DNA from: Okapia johnstoni
Taxonomy: Eukaryota > Chordata > Mammalia > Artiodactyla > Giraffidae
Assembly: GCA_024291935.2 (NCBI GenBank)
Contig: CM044320.1
Location: 29,666,001 to 29,730,000, forward strand
Length of the DNA: 64,000 bases
Reading direction: 5' to 3'
A program made the translations under genes and the position numbers. Of this stretch, positions 46,414 through 56,495 are shown piece by piece; positions within the stretch are counted from its first letter, which is position 1, and the number at the start of each line of letters is the position of its first letter. The notes under the pieces are model-generated. The model saw nothing but the letters and a program-made list of their open reading frames with translations, was not told where the DNA came from and ran no database searches.

Positions 46414-48585
46414 GTTTATGGTGGGAATGCATAGTTTTCACCTCATCCGTGAGTTGAGGTCTCAGTTTAACACTTGCACGGGTTTTCTCATTCTTTCTGG
46501 ATATTCCTTGTCTTTGCAATAATACTTCATTTCTTATCAAGACAGAGAATCTTGTTATATTTCTATGTCCTTTATCCCATGTTGTTAGAATCCTCAGTGT
46601 CTAGAATTATTTTTTTGTTATCCCTCCTTGGTGTATGCACCCATGAGTTAACAGAAATAGCTTGGTGTGTTGATTGTTTTCTATGTGTCTGATTTGGGGA
46701 GGGCTTCTTATGTTTTGTAAATTTATCAACTTCGTTCCTACAAACCAGGAAACTGAATAATCATTTTGGTAATTAATAGAATATACCACAATATATCTTC
46801 ATGCAGGAGTCCATAAAGTGTGATTATATATATCTGTATTTTATGTTTGTGAGTGTTGTAATTCTTTCTTGAGATTTGAGACATGAAATACTAAATGATC
46901 TAGCAAGATAATTTAAAAGCTTTGCTTATTTTTTATCTCTGCAGATGTATATATTTATGTCTTTTATACACTAGCACAATCTGCAGTGTATGATTCCTGA
47001 AGCCCTTTCATTCTGTGTTGAAAGCTGGGTTCACATTGCATGAAATTTATGTTTAATTGCCCTGCAATGAACTTAGCCCCTCAGTGCTTCTCTCTGAGTG
47101 AGTTTAGAATGCTTTGCATAGTCAATCAATAAAGTTAACAATTTAATGTCCCTGATCTTATTTCATAATGCTGTTTTATAAGTATTATTATTTTCAACTT
47201 CTGTGTTCAATAAAATTCCCTTGAATAATGGAAGAGGAAAAAGTGCTTTCTAAAATTTTAAACCTAGCAAGATGTTTGATACCATTGAAAGATCAAACAG
47301 TCTGAAAGAAAGAGTAGAAATACAGAAATATTTCAAACCTAACAAAACATTAAAAAATACTCCACATCTGTCCAAGGAACTCAGCCTTCTCCCAATACCA
47401 GTTAAATCAGATCAAGCGATAGATATTTTGGAAATAAAAGGTAAATGTAGGAATTATATCTATGTCTATCGATTTATATTTCTTTAGATGATGACTATAT
47501 GGATTTATGCAGGAAAAATTATGAAAAAAATGTTCTGGAACTCTAGCAAGTAGAATATTCAGACTATATGCAGATAAATTATTTTATTTAATTTCCAATA
47601 TCTGTAGACTCTTCTCTACAAATCCAGGCTCAGATATAAATATTACTCTCAAGTCAGCCTACAGCTCACTTCTTCTTTGGATAAAACTTGGTCTAAAAAG
47701 ATGGTAAGTTTTATATCTTTCAAAGTTCAGTTATGATTTTCTTCTGGAATAATATTTGCTTTTATCAATGCGAATGGAGGCAGAATTTTCCTTAATAAAA
47801 TCTCACCACTTACAGAATATTTGATTTTTTTTTAGTGACAAATAAACCAAGACTTCTGAGGATTCAAAATAGAGAAAATGAATAAGACAGTATTGAGTAT
47901 TTCAAGAATCTGTGGGTTTAAGTTGAAGATAGAATTGTCTTTTTTCTAGAATATTCTCTAGGTCATATGGAACAAAATGGGGGGAAAAGCAAAAGATATT
48001 CCTACTTGGCTATCATCCTAAGAGTTAGATATCTAGTATTACTTTTTTGGAATTCGTCTTTTATCTTGGGTAGGAATAAAGATATGAGTCATCTCTTAAA
48101 ATTAAAAAGCCTACAATTTTTTTGCTGCTGATGAAATGCTTTAGATCATAGTCCCAAAATGATACAGTTACACCAGGGAGGAAGGAAAGAGAATAGAGGA
48201 AGCCTTGGTCACTTTGCTGAAGTGGTGAAGGTGGTCTCTTGCACTTTCATCACTTCCTGTGTGCATATTTCCTTCTTAGTACTGTTAGAGTACTAGTACT
48301 ATCTGAGTACTTTTCCTGGCTAGTCTCCTGATCCAGATTTTCCTCTTATCTTCCTCAAAGAGAGCTACCCCTTTGAAAGTTTCCCACTTCATGTCTAAAT
48401 CCCTTAAAGTCCTATTAGAAAACAAAACTAAACTGATAAACTAACTGGATTTAAAATCTGAGTGGTTTGAAGTGGTTTTATTTGATGCTCTTCCCAGATG
48501 ACCTGCCCATTACAGAAAGAGGATAAGTATCATGGAGGTTTTGGGCATAATGGCAAAACAAGCGAGGGGGCTTTTGGGGGGTAAA
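46414..48585. other. Repeat-poor 2.2 kb interval
   Basis: No recognisable recent repeats. Short frames (46474-46692, 47272-47487) have no recognisable domain. It is a candidate for conserved non-coding or untranslated sequence. Confidence 0.4.
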
Positions 48586-48897
48586 AGTTTCAGTGGCTCA
48601 GTGGTAGAGAATCCACCTTCCAATGCAGGAAATACAGGTTCGACCCCTGGCCCAGGAAGATCCCATATACCACAGAGCAACGAAACCCATGAGCCACAAA
48701 TATTGAGCCATGCCCTAGAGTCCAGGTACTACAACTAATGAGCCTGTGCTCTGCAACCAGAGAAGCCATGGCAACAAGAAGCCCACAAACCACAACTAAA
48801 AGTTGCCCTTGCTCACTGCTGCTAGAGAAAGTCATTGCAGCAACGAAGACCCAGCACAGACAAAAATTTAAAAATAAATGAATAAAATAATAAAATC
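48586..48897 (+). mobile_element. CHR-type tRNA SINE
   Basis: tRNA-like head (agtggctcagtggtagagaa; B-box-like ggttcgacccc), CHR body with gaagcccacaaaccacaact and gcaacgaagacccagcacag, and an A-rich (AATAAA)n-type tail. Confidence 0.9.
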
Positions 48898-49455
48898 AGA
48901 ACAATAAAAAGGACCACTCTTCCAAGGAGTCACAGCTTTTGCACAGATGCCAGGCCTTGAGGACAAGCAAGAATGCCCATTCTCACCACTTCCCACCTAT
49001 TGCTTTTGCTGTAATAGTAAATCCTCTTACAACAGCAACAGCCCAGTTGCCTCACCAACTATCTCTTCCTTCTTAGAGTTTAGGGGAGTAAGATCCTCCA
49101 AAACTAACATAATGTAATCATAATAATTACTAGCAATAATTTACTAGCGAGTTCTGGACCTCCCACCTGGCTTTAATTCCACCCCATAGCAAGAGTACCT
49201 GCCTCCCTGCTTTACCCTGTGAACACTTCAGCTTTGCTTTCCTCCCCGAAACTGCCTGGATGGCAGTTGTCCCCGGAGGTTTGCTAAAAAGTGAAGAATG
49301 AAGGAACAGAAGATTTATTTTTAGTCTTTTGTATACCTTTAATGAGGAAAAGGGAGTTTTGTACAACACCACAGGTCCATATCATGACAGTGAAGAAGCG
49401 TACCTCCATATGGCATCGGATCCCTGCTACAAGCAGGATTCTAAGAAAAGAAGAC
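48898..49455. other. No recognised feature
   Basis: Unique sequence; the minus frame 49130-49372 has no recognisable domain. Confidence 0.45.
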
Positions 49456-49670
49456 GAAAAGTGAAAGTGAAGTCACTCAGTTGTGTCCAACTCTTTGTGA
49501 CCCCATGGACTGTAGCCTACCAGGTTCTTCTCTCCGTGGGATTTTCTAGGCAAGAGTACTGGAGTGAGTTGCCATTTCCTTCTCCAGGGGATCTTCCCGA
49601 CCCAGGGATCAAACCCGAATCTCTCTCATTGCAGGCAGATGCTTTACTGTCTGAACCACAAGGGAAGCCA
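49456..49670 (-). mobile_element. Bov-tA SINE, antisense
   Basis: Tail gtgaaagtgaagtcactcag at the left; reverse head ctgaaccacaagggaagcca at the right; complete. Confidence 0.93.
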
Positions 49671-49983
49671 CAGAAAGACAGTCACTTTTACAGTAATATT
49701 ACCCATAATTATTTCCTTGCTGGAGTTTAGAAGTGACCTGTAGAGATAAAGTCACAAAGTACAATTTCATGAAGGCAATAGAACTACTTTGAAACCAAGT
49801 CAACATACCTGCATCTCAGTGTCAATGAAGTGGGATATTAGTAAGTTGCCTTTGACTAAACAAGTTTGTTTGGTAAGCAAGAAGATGATTCTCAATCTGG
49901 AATGTGCAAAGCAGAGAGGCCCTGATTAAATTAGTCAATCATTTACTGAATTCCAATAGGACAGCTACTCTGAGCCATAAATA

Positions 49984-50470
49984 CAGGCACACTTCCAAGA
50001 TATGGTGGGTTCTGTTTCAGATCCACAGCAATATAAAGCAAGTCACATATGTTTTTTTTTCAGTTTCCCAGTACATATAAAAGTTAAATTTACACTAAGT
50101 TTTAGTCTATCAATTGTGCAACACCATTATGTCTTTAAAAAAGCCATGTACCTACACCTTAATTTAAAAATACTTTATTGCTAAATAATGCTGGTCATCA
50201 TCTGAGCCTTCAGTGAGTCATAGCAGTAACATCAAAGATAATTGACCACAGATCATCATAACAAATACAATAAAAATGAAAAAGCTTGAAATATTGAGAA
50301 AATTACCACAATGTGACACAGAGACATAAAGTGAACAAATGCTTTTGTAAAAAAAAAAGCACTAATAGATTTGCTCAATGCAGGGGTGCCACAAACCTTT
50401 GATTTGTCAAATACACAGTATCTGCAAGGTGCAATAAAACGTTAAAGCACAATAAAATGAAGTATGCCTG
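49984..50470 (-). mobile_element. Tigger-type DNA transposon, internally deleted
   Basis: Terminal inverted repeats caggcacacttc (49984) and gaagtatgcctg (ends 50470) are flanked by TA at 49982-49983 and 50471-50472, the Tc1/mariner-superfamily target duplication. Internal motifs (ttgctaaataatgctggtca; ccttcagtgagtcatagcag; acaatgtgacacagagacat) match the two ends of a Tigger element joined after loss of the transposase gene. At about 490 bp it is non-autonomous and ancient (shared by placental mammals). Strand follows the inferred transposase direction and is uncertain. Confidence 0.85.
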
Positions 50471-50487
50471 TATAATATGTGAGCATT

Positions 50488-50605
50488 CAGGATGAGTTTT
50501 AGATACAATAACTCATTTAATCCCCAAAATAACCCTCTGGAAAATCAACACAAGGTCAAGAGAAGTTAGGTGACTTGTTAGTGCTCTCTGCTATTGGGGG
50601 TATAC
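50488..50605 (-). mobile_element. MIR SINE, antisense
   Basis: acaataactcatttaatccc and ataaccctctgg resemble the reverse MIR 3' region, followed by gagaagttaggtgacttgtt from its core. Confidence 0.65.
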
Positions 50606-51387
50606 AGGTATATAAGCCATGTTTCTTGCCTTCAAGTATTTTCACTTCAGAAAAATTATAAATTAAAAATTATGATCCCTGACAACTTAACAACAAAAAA
50701 AACAAGCAACCCAATCAGAAAAATGGGCAGAAGACTTTAATAGACATTTCTCCGAAGAAGATATACAGATGGCCAGTAGGAATATGAAAAGATGATCAAC
50801 ATCCCTAGTTATGAGAAATGCAAGGCAAAACTACAATGAGGTACCACCTCACACCTGTCAGAACAACTGTCATTAAAAAGTCTACCAATAACAAATGCAG
50901 AAGAGGGTGTGGAGAAAAGAGAATCCTCCTACGTTGTTTGTGGGAATGTAAGTTGGTGCAGCCACTATGGAAAATAGTGTGGAGGTTCCTCAGAAAGCTA
51001 AAGGTAGAATTACCATATGATCCAGCAATCCTACTGCTGGGCATATAGTCAGGCAAAACTATAATTCAAAAAGATATATGTACCTGTATGTTCATAGCAG
51101 CACTGTTCACAATAGCCAAAACATGGAAACAACTTAATGTCCATCAACAGATGAATGATAAAGAAAATGTGGCACATATATACAATGGAATACTAGTCAG
51201 TTGTGTAAAAGAGTGAAATCATGTCGGCACTAGAGCAGTAGCTGTGTGGCACTGGAGCAAATTTGAGGAGATATCCCATGTCCAAGGGCAAAGTAGAAGC
51301 CCCAGCAAGATGGTAGGGGGCCAAATTCATGGTTAGAATCAAACCCCATTCTTGCCAGAGATGCTCAGAAGGCTCAAACAAATCTTG

Positions 51388-51835
51388 TGCACACTAGGCC
51401 CCAGAGACCCCACAGAGACTGAGACAGAACTGTGTTTGAGTGTCTCCTGTGGATGTACAGGTCAGCAGTGGACTGCCACACAGGGACAGGGGCTCTGGGT
51501 GCAGCAGACTTGGGTGTGGCTGGGTGCAGCAGACTTGGGTATGGCATAAGCCCTCTTGGAGGAGGTCACCATTAACCCCACCATAGAGCTGCCAGAACTT
51601 ACACAGGACAGGGGAAATAGACCCTTGGAGGGCACAAACAGAAACTTGTGCATACCAGGACCCAGGAGAAAGGAGCAGTTCCCCACAAGAGACTGACCCA
51701 GACTTGCCTGGGAGTGTCCAGGAGTCTCTGGCAGAGGTGTGGGTCAGCAGTGGTCTGCTGCAGGGTTGGGGGCACTGAATGTATCAGTGCATGCATGGGA
51801 CCTTTGGAAGGAGGTCACCATTATCTTGATTACCT
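51388..51835 (+). repeat. BovB 5'-region tandem units
   Basis: Two diverged copies of a roughly 200-260 bp unit: cttgtgcacactaggcccca at 51384 and cttgtgcataccaggaccca at 51643, each continuing through ggtcagcagtgg and gaggtcaccatta. Within the first unit, ctgggtgcagcagacttggg is itself duplicated (51497-51545, period 25). Such repeats are in keeping with a promoter-bearing BovB 5' end. Confidence 0.8.
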
Positions 51836-52395
51836 TCACCATAGTTTGGCCCCAAGTAAATAACAGGGAGGGAACACAGCTCTACCCATCAACAGAAAAT
51901 TGGATTAAAGATTTACTGAGCAACAAGTCCCCCTTAGTCAGTCTCTCCCAACAGGAAGCTTCCATAAGCCTCTTATCCATCTCCATCAGAGGGCAGACAG
52001 ACTGAAAACCACAATCACAGGAAACTAACCAATCTGACCACATGGACCACAGCCTTGTCTAACTCAGTGAAACTATGAGCTGTGCTGTGTAGGGCCACTC
52101 AAGACAGACGGGTCATGGTGGAGAGTTCTGACAAAACATAGTCCACTGGAGAAGGGAATGGTAAACCACTTCAGTATTTTTGCCTTGAGAAACCCACGAA
52201 CAGTATGAAAAGGCAAAAAGATAGGACACTGAAAGATGAACTCCCCAGGTCAGTAGGTGCCCAATATGCTACTAGAGATCAGTGGAGAAATAACTCCAGA
52301 AAGAATGAAGAGACAGAGCCAAAACAAAAACAACACCCAGTTTTGGATGTGACTGGAATAGAAGCAAAGTCCGGTGCGGTAAAGAGCAATATTGC

Positions 52396-53199
52396 ATAGG
52401 AACCTGGAATGTTAGGTCCATGAATCAAGGCAAATTGAAAGTGGTCAAACAGGAGATGGCAAGAGTGAACATCAACATTTTAGGAATCAGTGAACTAAAA
52501 TAGACCAAAATGGATGAATTTAACTCAGATGACCATTATATCTACTACTGTGGGCAAGAATGCCTTAGAAGAAATGGAGTAGCCATCATAGTCAATAAAA
52601 GAGTCCAAAATGCAGTATTTGAATGCAATCTCAAAAATGACAGAATAATCTCTGTTCATTTCCAAGGCAAACCATTCACTCTCAGAGTAATTGAAGTCTA
52701 TGCCCCAACCATTAATGCTGAAGAAGCTGAAGTTGAATGGTTCTATGAAGACCTACAAGATCTTCTAGAACTAACACCCCAAAAAGATGTCCTTTTCATT
52801 ATAGAGGACTGGAACGCAAAAGTAGGAAGTCAAGAAACACCTGGAGTAACAGGCAAATTTGGCCTTGGAGTTCAAAATGAAGCAGGGCAGAGGCAAATAG
52901 AGTTTTGCCAAGAGAACACACTGGTCATAGCAAACACCCTCTTCCAACAACACAAGAGAAGTCTCTACACATGGACACCACCGAATGGTCAGTACCGAAA
53001 TCAGATTGATTATTTTCTTTGCAGCCAAAGATGGAGAAGCTCTACACAGTCAGCAAAAACAAGACCGGGAGCAGACTGTGGCTCAGATCATAAACTCCTT
53101 ATTGTGAAATTCAGATTTAAATTGAAGAAAGCAGGGAAAAACACTAGACCATACAGGTATGACCTAAATCAAATCCTTACAATTACACGGTGGAGATGA
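52396..53199 (+). pseudogene. BovB ORF2: APE-type endonuclease
   Basis: The frame starts at or before 52396 (GTWNVRSMNQGK), then ILGISELK, and is cut by TAG at 52501-52503. It reopens as 229 codons at 52510-53199. Recognisable APE features are the Glu of GISELK, the Asp-Asn of DWNAKVGSQE, FLCSQRW, and the Asp-His of GADCGSDHKLL. The domain nicks chromosomal DNA to prime reverse transcription. An intact endonuclease would need the stop reverted, and the residue before DWNAK is Glu where Gly is usual. A frameshift near 53175-53200 ends the frame. An 85-codon minus frame at 52771-53028 is a shadow. Confidence 0.92.
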
Positions 53200-53650
53200 G
53201 AAATAGATTCAAGAGATTAGACCTGATACACAGAGAGCCTGAAGATCTATGGACAGAGGTTCGTGACATTGTACAGGAGACAGGGATCAAGACAATCCTT
53301 GATGCATAGTCCAACTCTCACATCCATATATGTGAAAAAGAAATGCAGAAAAGCAAAATGGTTGTCTGAGGAGGCTTTACAAAGAGCTGTGAGAAGAAGA
53401 GAAGCAAAAAGCAAAGGAGAAAAGGAAAGATATACCCATTTGAATGCAGAGTTCCAAAGAATAGCAAGGAGAGATAAGAAAGCCTTCCTTAATGATCAGT
53501 GAAAAGAAATAGAGAAAACAATAGAATGGGAAAGACTAGAGATCTCTTCAAGAAAATTAGAGATACCAAGGGAACATTTCATGCAAAGATGGGCTCAATA
53601 AAGGACAGAAATGGTATGGACCTAACAGAAGCAGAAGACATTAAGAAGAG
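53200..53650 (+). pseudogene. BovB ORF2: linker, three lesions
   Basis: Basic linker between endonuclease and RT, readable as KAKWLSEEALQRAVRRREA and AKSKGEKERYTHLNAEFQ at about 53342-53460, then LFKKIRDTKGTFHAKMGSIK. Lesions: a 27-bp exact inverted copy of the element's own downstream sequence at 53306-53332, a TGA at 53500-53502 in place of a Cys-type codon, and a one-base loss near 53650 that moves the RT to another frame. No catalytic residues occur in this segment. Confidence 0.88.
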
Positions 53651-54823
53651 ATGCAAGAATACACAGAAGAGCTATTCAAAAAAGGTCTTCATGACCCAGA
53701 TAACCATGATGGTGTGATCACCCATCTAGAGCCAGACATCCTGGAATGCGAAGTCAAGCGGGCCTTAGGAAGCATTACTACGAACAAAGCTAGTGGAGGT
53801 GATGGAATTCCAGTTGACTTGTTTCAAATCCTAGAAGATGATTTTGTGAAAGTGCTGCACTCAATATGCCAGCAAATTTGGAAAACTCAGCAGTGGCCAC
53901 AGGCCTGGAAAAGGTCAGTTTTCACTCCAATCCCAAAGAAAGGCAATGCCAAAGAATGCTCAAACTACCACACAATTGCACTCATCTCACACGCTAGCAA
54001 AGTCATGCTCAAAATTCTCCAAGCCAGGCTTCAACAGTACTTGAACCATGAACTTCCAGGTGTTCAAGCTGGTTTTAAAAAAGGCAGAGGAACAAGAGAT
54101 CAAATTTCCAGCATCTGTTGGATCATTGAGAACGCAAGAGAGTTCCAGAAATACATTTACTTCTGCTTATTGACTATGCAGATGGGAATACCAGACCACC
54201 TGACCTGCCTTTTGAGAAACATATATGTAGGTCAGGAAGCAACAGTTAGAACTAGACATGGAACAACAGACTGGTTCCAAATAGGAAAAGGAATACATCA
54301 AGGCTGTATATTGTCACCCTGCTTATTTAACTTCTATGCAGAGTACATCATGAGAAACACTGTGCTGGAAGAAGCACAAGCTGGAATCAAGATTGCCAGG
54401 AGAAATATCAATGACCTCAGATATGCAGATGACACCACCCTTATGGTAGAAAATGAAGAAGAACTAAAGAGCCTCTTGATGAAAGTGAAAGAGGAGAGTG
54501 AAAAAGTTGGCTTAAAGCTCAACGTTCAGAAAACTAAGATCATGGCATCTGGTCCCATCACTTCATGGCAAATAGATGGGGAAACAGTGGAAACAGTGGC
54601 TGACTTTATATTTTTGGACTCCAAAATCACTGTAGATGGTGACTTCAGCCATGAAATTAAAAGCTGCTTATTCCTTGGAAGGAAAGTTATGACCAACCTA
54701 GACAGCATATTAAAAAGTAGAGACATTACTTTGCCCACAAAGGTCTGTCTAGTCAAGGCTATGGTTTTTCCAGTGGTCATATATGGATGTGAGAGTTGGA
54801 CTATAAAGAAAGCTGAGTGCTGA
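53651..54823 (+). pseudogene. BovB ORF2: RT domain lacking motif A
   Basis: A 390-codon open frame, the longest in the window. In order: FTPIPKKGNAKECSNYHTIA (about residues 92-111), QARLQQYLNHELPGVQAGFK, motif B region HQGCILSPCLFNFYAEYI, catalytic motif C LRYADDTTLMVEN (residues about 256-268), and C-terminal SWQIDGETVETV and YGCESWTIKKAEC ending at TGA. Compared with the sister copy at 30.22-30.29 kb, it lacks about 51 bases at 54175-54181, removing the YAKAFDC motif with its catalytic aspartate while keeping the frame open. It cannot be an active polymerase despite its length. The first Met is incidental, produced by the upstream frameshift. Confidence 0.93.
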
Positions 54824-55547
54824 AGAATTGATGCTTTTGAACTGTGGTGTTGGAGAAGACTCTTGAGAGTCCCTTGGACTGCAAGGAGATCCAACCAGTT
54901 CATCCTAAAGGAGATCAGCCCTGGGTGTTCATTGGAAGGACTGATGTTGAAGCTGAAACTCCAATACTTTGGCCACCTGATGTGAAGAGCTGACTCAGTT
55001 GAAAATACCCTGATGCTAGGAAAGATTGAAGGCTGGAGGAGTAGGGGATGACAGAGGATGAGATGGTTGGATGGCATCACTGACTCAGTGGACATGAATT
55101 TGAGCAAACTCCGGGAGTTGGTGATGGACAGGGAGGCCTGTCATGCTGCAGTCCATGGGGTCACAAAGAATCAGACAGGACTGAGTGACTGAACTGAACT
55201 GAACGACTGAATGTCATTTAACCAACACGGATGCAGCTAGAGATTATCATATAAGTGAAGTAAGTCAGCAAGAGAAAGACAAATACATATGGTATACTTA
55301 TATGTGCAATCTAAACTATGGCACAGATGAACTTTTGCAAAACAGGAACAAACTCACAGACATAAAGAACAGAATTGTGGTTGCCAAGGGGAAAAAGGGT
55401 GGAAAAGGGATAAACTAGGAGTCTGAGGTTGGTAGATGGAAACTGTTTCCATTTAGAATGGAAAAACAACAAGGTCCTAATGTATAGCACAAGGAACTAT
55501 ATTCAATATCTTGTGATAAACCATAAAGGAAAAGAATATTTAAAAAA

Positions 55548-55550
<3 letters not shown>

Positions 55551-55606
<56 letters not shown>
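55551..55606. repeat. (TA)28 microsatellite in L1
   Basis: A pure 56-bp TA run between L1 sequences aaaaaagaa and actgagtcactttgc; probably unstable and polymorphic. It creates a spurious Tyr-Ile repeat frame. Confidence 0.97.
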
Positions 55607-55607
<1 letters not shown>

Positions 55608-55672
55608 CTGAGTCACTTTGCTATACAGCAGAGATAGACACAACATTGTAAATCAGCTATACTTCAATAAAA

Positions 55673-56294
55673 GATTATGATCATTGTATATGGATTATAT
55701 ACTTCCTATCCTCCTATCCTTAACTTCTGGCATGGTATTTGGAAGCTAATCTACATTAAGAAAAATTAGAGATAAGAATAAAGTAATTAATATAGTAATT
55801 TATATTGAGAAGCATTTGCAAGCATCTGAGAAAGATGTTTGAATTGGTAAAGGGTCTCTCTGTGGGGTGGATGAAGATGACTAGGATTCTGAGGTTTAAC
55901 ATATCTCTTACCTTCACACTGTTTGTTAAGATCCATTTTTAAAAACCATCTAAAGTAAATGGGACTAATTTCAAATGCTTTTTATGACATTGTTTTTAAA
56001 AGCACCATCAGCTTACTCTGACTTCAAGTTCCAGCTTTTACTTGAGATAAGTCAAAGAGCCAGAAATGTTCTATCATAGGATAATAAAAGATAATCTAGA
56101 TAAAAGATAAAAAATATCAAATGGCCAGAGAAGTTTAAGACTAGAAAGCAATTCGAGAGTAACTTAAACGTTATTAAGTAAGTGTGGGATCCTGTTATTT
56201 TCTAGCTTTAAAAATTACTGGTGCCTCCTTTCTTTTATAGAATAAAATCAAAGTCTTAGCTTAATATTCAAGTCTACAATGTAGGAATCATTCA
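55673..56294. other. No recognised feature
   Basis: Unique AT-rich sequence. Confidence 0.45.
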
Positions 56295-56487
56295 ACTCAA
56301 TCGTGTCTGACTCTTTGTGACCCCACGGACCCACCATGCACCTCTGTCCATGGAATTCTCCAGGCAAGATTACTGGAGTGAATAGCCTTTCCCTTCTCCA
56401 AGGGATCTTCCTGACCCAGGGATCGAACTCAGGTTTCCTGCATCACAGAAAGACTCTTTACCATCTGAGCCACCAGGGAAACCCCTC
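56295..56487 (-). mobile_element. Bov-tA SINE, antisense
   Basis: Complete antisense SINE. Target-site duplication atcattca at 56287-56294 and 56488-56495. Confidence 0.94.
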
Positions 56488-56495
56488 ATCATTCA

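Larger units (their letters stand above)
51226..55211 (+). mobile_element. Nearly full-length BovB LINE
   Basis: About 4 kb from the 5' non-coding region to the canonical gaactgaactgaa end, inserted in an L1; atgtc occurs at both edges (51221-51225 and 55211-55215) as a possible short target-site duplication. It comprises a 5' region with tandem repeats (about 51230-52395), the endonuclease (from about 52396), the linker, the RT (53650-54480) and the C-terminus. Several stops, frameshifts and a deletion make it non-autonomous. RTE/BovB elements are thought to have entered ruminants by horizontal transfer (established knowledge, not shown here). Confidence 0.95.
50680..55672 (+). mobile_element. 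L1 3' region split by BovB
   Basis: 50680-51225 is sense late ORF2 (gacatttctccgaagaagat; atggaaacaacttaatgtcc). 55212-55672 continues it through the 3' UTR (agagattatcatataagtga; aaggtcctaatgtatagcac) to the terminus acttcaataaaa. The intervening 4 kb is BovB. A frame at 50818-51048 preserves the ORF2 cysteine-rich region ([20 protein letters not shown]) and [13 protein letters not shown], but upstream domains are absent. Confidence 0.92.

Noticed and set aside
54526..55107. 193-codon minus-strand frame
   Set aside because: Antisense shadow of the BovB C-terminal region, with the same peptide pattern as at 30669-31199 and 6585-6953 plus strand.
55429..55611. Tyr-Ile repeat peptide
   Set aside because: A direct product of translating the (TA)28 microsatellite in an L1 3' UTR.
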